From Bacillus nitratireducens (GTDB taxonomy: Bacteria; Bacillota; Bacilli; Bacillales; Bacillaceae_G): a stretch of DNA of 64,000 bases. Position 1 is the first letter of the stretch. Each line of letters starts with the position of its first letter. Position numbers and translations under genes: made by a program. Shown here one piece after another: positions 59,408-64,000 of this stretch. The notes under the pieces are model-generated. The model searched no databases. It saw only the letters and a list, made by a program, of their open reading frames with translations, and was not told the DNA's origin. The DNA lies in assembly GCF_001884135.1 (NCBI RefSeq), contig NZ_MAOC01000069.1, positions 1-64,000 of the forward strand, in the 5' to 3' direction.

Positions 59408-59647
59408 AATTCGACACCTCCTATTATCTAAATATTCTGTATAATTATATTGAATTCCTCCTTATTGATCGAAAATTAAACAAGTAATAATCTTACTTTT
59501 TCATTGTCAATCTCCAAAAGTTATCATATAATGTTCTTCGGGAATGTTACATATACATATTAAAAACATATAATTAGTAACGGACTATTTTCTTTTGTTA
59601 ATTTATTCATTAACTTAACATACATAAAATTAAAGGAGAATGTACAA

Positions 59648-61462
59648 TTGAAAACAATAAAAATAACTATGGCAAGCGCACTGCTACTTGGTGCTATCAT
59701 CGCTCCATCTAGTTCTTTAGCTGTGAGTGAAACTGTAACACAAGAAAATAATGCGCAGTTGGAGATTTACGAAGACGAAGACGATTACTACTATCAGTTT
59801 CCTGATGTTATGGGCTGGGCAAAGCCGTCCGTTGATTATTTAGTAAAGAAAAAAGTCTTATCTGGCTTACCAGACCGTACATTTGGACCTAATCTTGAAA
59901 TCGATAGAGCTTCTGCCGCAATTATCATGGCAAAAATATTAAACTTACAAATAGACGCTTCAGCTAAGCCATCATTTAAGGACTCTCAAGACCATTGGGC
60001 TACTCCTTATATTGCTGCAGTTGAGAAAGCTGGGATTATTAAAGGAGTAGGTAATGGGAATTTCAATCCTTCTGGAAAGCTAACGAGAGCTGCTATGGCT
60101 TCTATGCTTGCTCATTCATATAACTTAGATAAAAAATCTACTGAACTATTACCTACTGTATTTCAAGATTTAAAAGGTCACTGGAGTGAAAAGTCGGCCA
60201 ATCTTCTTGTTGCTCTTGGTATTTCAGCGGGTTATGGTGGTAGTCATTGGTATCCAGATAACACTATTACCCGTGCAGAAGCTGCAAGTTTAGTTGCCCG
60301 CACAGACCAATCGAAAGATAAAGAAATTAAATTAAAGCAAGTTACTATGAAACAAAATTATTTTATTTATCCTGAATCCTCTCTTCATTCAGGTATACTT
60401 GCTGAATATGCACCACAAACCGTTACTGTATTTGATGAATCTGAAAACGGATGGATTAAAATAGCTACGGATCATGGGTTAAAGTGGACACCATTACAAG
60501 AAAAACAAATGTATATTGATATAAATTTTGTTACCTTTGATAGACCGTCAAGAACAGGATACGTGGTTGGTAAGTATCCCCCTCAAACTGTAACAGTCGT
60601 TGAAGAAAATAGTATCTGGTTAAAAATTCGCACTAGCGAAGGTCTTCAATGGATGAATCCATACTTAAAAGAGGGTGAAGGAAAAGAACTAACATACATA
60701 CCGAGAGAATTTTTCGCTTACGATAGCCCTAGTTTTTCTTCTAGAGTATCTGGAAAATATGCTCCACAAGGTGGCATAGAAGAATTAGCTAAGAGAGATG
60801 ACGGATGGGTACAAATTCGTACAGATAAAGGTCCAAAATGGGTAAATATGTCTTATCTCTTACGTCCAAAGCTTCTCTTAAATGTTCCTGCCATTAATCA
60901 ATTACCGGAACTACAAAAAGGAAGTACAGTTGTTTCACTGCAAATGCTTTTAGAATACTACACAGGACGTTCATTAAATAAAGTAGAATTTGCTAATCAA
61001 ATGCCATTTGATACAACGCGACAACAGATTAATGGAGATGGAAAAATTACAGTTTGGGGTGATCCAGACATTGGATTCGTTGGTGACGTAAGAGGAATAA
61101 GATATGGTTACTCTATTAACCCAGCACCATTGAAACAATTACTTGATAAGCATGCAAGAGGTACAGATTTAACAGGACAGGATTTCTCTGTATTAGAAAG
61201 CTATGTACGTAATGGTAAACCAGTTGTAGCGTGGGTAGGAAACAGAATAACTGCTCCGCAACTAGAACACACTTGGCAAACACCTCAAGGAAAAACCGTA
61301 AATGGATACAGAAATGCACATACTATTATCATAACTGGTGTAGATGATCGTAACATTTACTATAATGACCCATTAGAAGGTAAAAAAGACCAACCAATGG
61401 TAAAATCCCGATTTGAGCACAGTTATAATCAAATGGGTAAAAAAGCTTTAAGTATCGATTAA
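59648..61462 (+). CDS. S-layer (SLH) surface protein with SH3-like repeats and C39-like domain, nucleophile replaced by Ser
   Basis: A 604-aa exported surface protein. It has a signal peptide (residues 1-25, cleavage near SLAVSE). Three SLH repeats bind the pyruvylated secondary cell-wall polymer (~53-97, 108-157, 171-218). Three SH3-like repeats follow at ~233-400 (each ending GWIKIATDHGLKW, IWLKIRTSEGLQW or GWVQIRTDKGPKW). The C-terminal ~195 residues are a C39-like peptidase domain with INQLPELQKGSTVVSLQMLL, H558 in AHTIII and D574 in YYNDPL. The usual GC (catalytic Cys) is GS: S426. The domain is therefore likely a binding or remodelled domain. The start codon is TTG with AAAGGAG 9 nt upstream. 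Confidence 0.9.
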   Translation: MKTIKITMASALLLGAIIAPSSSLAVSETVTQENNAQLEIYEDEDDYYYQFPDVMGWAKPSVDYLVKKKVLSGLPDRTFGPNLEIDRASAAIIMAKILNLQIDASAKPSFKDSQDHWATPYIAAVEKAGIIKGVGNGNFNPSGKLTRAAMASMLAHSYNLDKKSTELLPTVFQDLKGHWSEKSANLLVALGISAGYGGSHWYPDNTITRAEAASLVARTDQSKDKEIKLKQVTMKQNYFIYPESSLHSGILAEYAPQTVTVFDESENGWIKIATDHGLKWTPLQEKQMYIDINFVTFDRPSRTGYVVGKYPPQTVTVVEENSIWLKIRTSEGLQWMNPYLKEGEGKELTYIPREFFAYDSPSFSSRVSGKYAPQGGIEELAKRDDGWVQIRTDKGPKWVNMSYLLRPKLLLNVPAINQLPELQKGSTVVSLQMLLEYYTGRSLNKVEFANQMPFDTTRQQINGDGKITVWGDPDIGFVGDVRGIRYGYSINPAPLKQLLDKHARGTDLTGQDFSVLESYVRNGKPVVAWVGNRITAPQLEHTWQTPQGKTVNGYRNAHTIIITGVDDRNIYYNDPLEGKKDQPMVKSRFEHSYNQMGKKALSID

Positions 61463-61463
61463 T

Positions 61464-61506
61464 AAAAAAGCCTATTTTGATCGCATGATTCAAAATAGGC
61501 TTTTTC
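61464..61506. terminator. Bidirectional terminator
   Basis: AAAAAGCCTATTTTGA and TCAAAATAGGCTTTTT (16 bp, 9-nt loop) between the SLH gene and the convergent kinase gene. Confidence 0.92.
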
Positions 61507-61508
61507 TA

Positions 61509-62387
61509 TTACATCCCATACTCATCAACAATTACTTGAATGACACGATACGATTCTTCTGCCACTATCTTATTACTAGTCTTATTCGCATCATATGTAA
61601 TTAACGCCTTCCAAAGTGCCCATCCTCTCGCTCTATTCCACGCTTCTTCATCTATATGCAATACTTCTTTAAATACGTTTCTACTATTCTTATCAAAAAA
61701 TGTCCATGCCATCGCTGCATCACAAGCAGGATCTCCCACTCCTAATATACCAAAATCAATTACGGCACAAAGTTTTCCTTCTTTAACAAGTAAGTTCCCT
61801 GGCGCTACATCTCCATGAACCCAAACTGGTTTGTGGTCCCATGTTGACCTAAGTGCTAAATCCCAAAGATGCTTTAATAATGTCTCATCAAAAACGTCCT
61901 TATTATTTTCGATAGCATCTCTCGCTTCTTCATCGTATACAGATATAAGCCCGCCTCGGTAAAAATTATGTGCTCCAGCTATTGGTCCGTTACTCGCATC
62001 AATTGATTGTAACTCTATTAAAAATGAGCCTAAGTCCGCCGCAAACTCATCTAAGTCACGAACATTTTCTTTCGTAACCGTTTCTCCCTCTATCCACTTA
62101 TTAATGGACCAAGGCAATGGATACGCTTCAGACGGATTTCCTTTCGCAATTGGTGTAGAAATTGGCAAAGAAAGTCCCTTACTTAATATAGGAAGCCAAC
62201 TATTTTCTTTCTCTACTTGTGGTGCATATGCCGCATCACTTGGCAATCTTACACTCATCTTATCCCCTAAGTGAAACGTTCTATTATCATGCCCACTAAA
62301 CTTTACAGGTTTCACTTCTAAATGTGCCCATTCAGGAAACTGTTGTTGTATTAACTTCTTAACTAAACTTACGTTAATGAGATTCAT
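61509..62387 (-). CDS. Aminoglycoside phosphotransferase-family kinase
   Basis: A 292-aa small-molecule kinase of APH fold. It has the catalytic loop VWVHGDVAPGNLLV (HGD...N, residues ~189-202) and the metal site AVIDFGILGVGDPACD. A glycine-rich N-terminus (FSGHDNRTFHLGDKMSVRLP) is present. The pattern is that of the macrolide/aminoglycoside phosphotransferase-like proteins common in Bacillus. Resistance is not established. AAAGGGGGAAG 3-4 nt before the ATG is a good signal. It is preceded by a DUF2691 gene 23 bp away. Confidence 0.85.
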   Translation of the reverse strand: MNLINVSLVKKLIQQQFPEWAHLEVKPVKFSGHDNRTFHLGDKMSVRLPSDAAYAPQVEKENSWLPILSKGLSLPISTPIAKGNPSEAYPLPWSINKWIEGETVTKENVRDLDEFAADLGSFLIELQSIDASNGPIAGAHNFYRGGLISVYDEEARDAIENNKDVFDETLLKHLWDLALRSTWDHKPVWVHGDVAPGNLLVKEGKLCAVIDFGILGVGDPACDAAMAWTFFDKNSRNVFKEVLHIDEEAWNRARGWALWKALITYDANKTSNKIVAEESYRVIQVIVDEYGM

Positions 62388-62410
62388 TTACTTCCCCCTT
62401 TATATACCTA

Positions 62411-62872
62411 TCACACGGATAAACGCGTTCTACCGTCATTTTCGTCTGTAACATATTCAACATAAAACCCTTGATCAATTGCGTTTTCATACATCAATTC
62501 AATCGCTTCTTGGTCTTTAGCGTAAACTGTGACGTATGTACAATCCGCAACTAGTAAAACTAATTCACACTTACTCTCTTTAAATTCTTCATATGTTTCA
62601 ATATCTACTACTTCCTCTCCTTTTGGATACGCTTTTAAATCTGCAAAAATAACATAATATATATTGCCTTTAAATAATCTTTTCAAATCTGATCCTTCCA
62701 CTATACTTGGTTCTTCTGGAAATAATGCCTCATCCAATCCACCACGTGCCGCTAAGTACGACTCCTCACTCCCCACCCACCAATCAAATGAAGTAATATC
62801 GATTGGCTTTAACACTTTCCAAAGTAGGTTATCATATTCATTTGGAATATCTACTGTAATTCCTCTTTTCAT
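62411..62872 (-). CDS. DUF2691-like protein
   Basis: A 153-aa acidic soluble protein starting MKRGITVDIPNEYDNLLWKVLKPIDITSFDWWVG, which matches my recollection of the DUF2691 family. Segments NIYYVIFADLKAYPKG and ELVLLVADCTYVTVYAKD are hydrophobic beta strands. Function unknown. CAGGAGCAAATAA precedes the ATG. It is followed by the kinase gene with a 23-bp gap, so the two are likely co-transcribed. Confidence 0.62.
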   Translation of the reverse strand: MKRGITVDIPNEYDNLLWKVLKPIDITSFDWWVGSEESYLAARGGLDEALFPEEPSIVEGSDLKRLFKGNIYYVIFADLKAYPKGEEVVDIETYEEFKESKCELVLLVADCTYVTVYAKDQEAIELMYENAIDQGFYVEYVTDENDGRTRLSV

Positions 62873-62974
62873 TTATTTGCTCCTGGCTTATTTATTTTCG
62901 TTTTCATTTCATACATTATATACCAAATTCAACTACTATATTTTGTCGATACCTATGTAACTTGTATTTCACCG

Positions 62975-63013
62975 CGAAAAAACCGTCCCACTACTTATGA
63001 AACGGTTTCTTTC
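62975..63013 (-). terminator. Rho-independent terminator of the ferritin-like gene
   Basis: On the minus strand AAACCGT...ACGGTTT with TTTTTCG, ~95 nt after the stop at 63105. Confidence 0.75.
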
Positions 63014-63104
63014 TGCTTATATTTAAGTTTTTCATTCAATTATTGCACTGCGTTTTAAAATAATTTCTAATATGTTCAACACATCAGCCATTCATTTTTA
63101 ACAC

Positions 63105-63539
63105 TCACTTCGACTTCACAAAATAATATAAAAACCACACCGCATGATTTTGTTCATCTGCAGCTATTCTGCGCAATAACTCTTTCATAGATGCATCTGC
63201 TGCTTCATCTGAAATTTCCAAGTAAAAATCTACGGTCTTTTGCTCATCTTGTATAGCGAACTCTAATCCCTGTAAGTACGTATTAGGGCAATTTTCCGTA
63301 ATCTGTGGTTTCGGCTGTCTGCCAGTTAAATTTGTATAGATTTGTACAAAATGATGAAAATGCCTTATTTCATCATTACGGATCTCAAGAATTTGTTTTT
63401 GTTCTACTTGACTTGGAGCCATGTTAGCTAATTTTGCATAGCAGCTTATAGCGCTATACTCTCCGTTTATAGCTTTTTCAATATCACTAATTAGCTTATC
63501 ATTCTGTCTATACCAATCATCATAATTCGAATTATACAT
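63105..63539 (-). CDS. Ferritin-like (rubrerythrin/DUF2202-like) four-helix protein
   Basis: A 144-aa helical protein. Helix pairs carry conserved Glu/His of di-iron proteins: EYSAISCYAKLANM, EIRNDEIRHFHHFV, EFAIQDEQKTVDFY and RRIAADEQNHAVWFL, with E/H residues at the usual ExxH spacing. The fold suggests iron storage or peroxide scavenging, or a spore-associated role as in several Bacillus ferritin-like proteins. GGAGGGG ~5 nt upstream sets ATG 63539 rather than an ATG eight codons earlier. It is monocistronic. Confidence 0.82.
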   Translation of the reverse strand: MYNSNYDDWYRQNDKLISDIEKAINGEYSAISCYAKLANMAPSQVEQKQILEIRNDEIRHFHHFVQIYTNLTGRQPKPQITENCPNTYLQGLEFAIQDEQKTVDFYLEISDEAADASMKELLRRIAADEQNHAVWFLYYFVKSK

Positions 63540-63724
63540 CGTATCCCCTCCATTATTTCGCATAACATTTTATGCATTTCGAAATAGTAGGAGCATGTAT
63601 ACATAAAAGAACAGTATGGACTCATTCTTATAGCCCTTTTACTCTAATCCTTTTAAAACATTGAAAAAGCCTAACCATCACTACTTTCATTTCCTATCGA
63701 TTGAATATTCTATAATGATTTCAC

Positions 63725-63762
63725 AAAAAAAAACGCTTCACTACTAGTGAAACGTTTTTATC
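63725..63762 (-). terminator. Terminator of the ABC permease gene
   Basis: On the minus strand AAACGTTTCACTAGTAGTGAAGCGTTT with a long T run, ~75 nt after the stop at 63835. Confidence 0.8.
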
Positions 63763-63834
63763 TTTTAAATGTTTAATTCAGTTTTATTTCCTCTTCTTAT
63801 TTTATTGACATCACATCAAAAAATGTATTGATTC

Positions 63835-64000
63835 TTATTTATACACAATTTTAAAATACGAATAAACAGTTAACACATAATACCCAAAGTAAATTACACA
63901 ATATGCACCACTACTAATTAAAATAGGAATAATGATATTATATATAGGCATGTTGTTTATTATCGGTATCGCAAATAAGCTATGAACGAGTCCGACTATT
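63835..64000 (-). CDS. FtsX/BceB-like ABC transporter permease, C-terminal fragment
   Basis: About 55 codons at the window edge, with the beginning outside it. They encode IVGLVHSLFAIPIINNMPIYNI and IIPILISSGAYCVIYFGYYVLTVYSYFKIVYK then a stop, the arrangement of the last two transmembrane segments in BceB-type bacitracin-exporter permeases. The frame overlaps nothing else. The rest of the gene lies beyond the window, so length and partner ATPase are unknown. Confidence 0.6.
   Translation of the reverse strand, partial: IVGLVHSLFAIPIINNMPIYNIIIPILISSGAYCVIYFGYYVLTVYSYFKIVYK

Overview
The window looks like a chromosomal segment of a Bacillus cereus group bacterium (B. cereus, B. thuringiensis, B. 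anthracis or a close relative). The grounds are low-GC Firmicute codon use, strong AGGAGG-type ribosome binding sites, frequent TTG/GTG starts, an SLH-domain S-layer protein, and several copies of the ~150-bp bcr1 repeat that is characteristic of this group. I see no tRNA, rRNA, CRISPR array, phage or complete insertion sequence. This is mostly accessory metabolism, transport and regulation, with many small enzymes (GNAT, Nudix, VOC, APH-type kinases).

Layout. (1) 1-5.8 kb: a minus-strand lactose/cellobiose-type PTS operon (IIB, IIC, IIA) with two lipoproteins, an esterase and a histidine phosphatase, between IIB and IIC. It is preceded by a MerR-type promoter with a 19-bp spacer and by a gene for a MerR activator. 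bcr1 fragments are scattered through it. (2) 5.9-9.7 kb: a GAF/PucR-type regulator and an aromatic-acid MFS symporter with a cre-like site. (3) 9.9-22.6 kb: small enzymes and regulators, including a divergent MocR-EamA pair with repeated operator motifs. (4) 22.6-25.4 kb: histidine kinase, response regulator and membrane-anchored hydrolase, with the hydrolase ribosome binding site inside a hairpin. (5) 25.4-32 kb: DUF2785, GrpB, a uridine-kinase-like protein, a VOC/APH/phosphoesterase operon and a TauE exporter. (6) 32.4-35.4 kb: a lysine riboswitch with terminator controlling a LysP-like permease, then a HesB-like protein and an AlkC-like repair protein. (7) 36-43.8 kb: a methyltransferase with a possible translational attenuator, a CmcI-like protein lacking a normal start codon, a signal peptidase, a class B penicillin-binding protein, a sirtuin and a POT peptide transporter. 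(8) 44.3-50.1 kb: a 5-oxoproline operon, iclR-pxpB-pxpC-pxpA-DUF969-DUF979-pcp, with a bcr1 copy inserted at the pxpA stop codon. (9) 50.3-64 kb: two paralogous small secreted proteins around a second signal peptidase and CutC, an acyl-CoA dehydrogenase, an ArsR/SRPBCC/VOC operon with its operator visible, an MFS pseudogene, a YjiH protein, a three-SLH surface protein with a C39-like domain whose nucleophile Cys is Ser, and, at the right edge, the C-terminus of a BceB/FtsX-like permease.

How parts fit together. The best-integrated system is the 5-oxoproline module. Pcp releases pyroglutamate from peptides, PxpABC opens it to glutamate, and the paired membrane proteins DUF969/DUF979 are the obvious candidate transporter. 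An IclR repressor sits under two operator-like palindromes. The second is the PTS operon, where extracytoplasmic esterase and phosphatase lipoproteins could trim a decorated sugar before uptake. No unambiguous new defence or mobile system was found. The most unusual sequence-level signals are several genes whose Shine-Dalgarno sequence points at a non-AUG codon (CTG, ATC, ATA, ATT), the attenuator-like leader at 36.04-36.16 kb, and the series of bcr1 deletion derivatives at gene ends.
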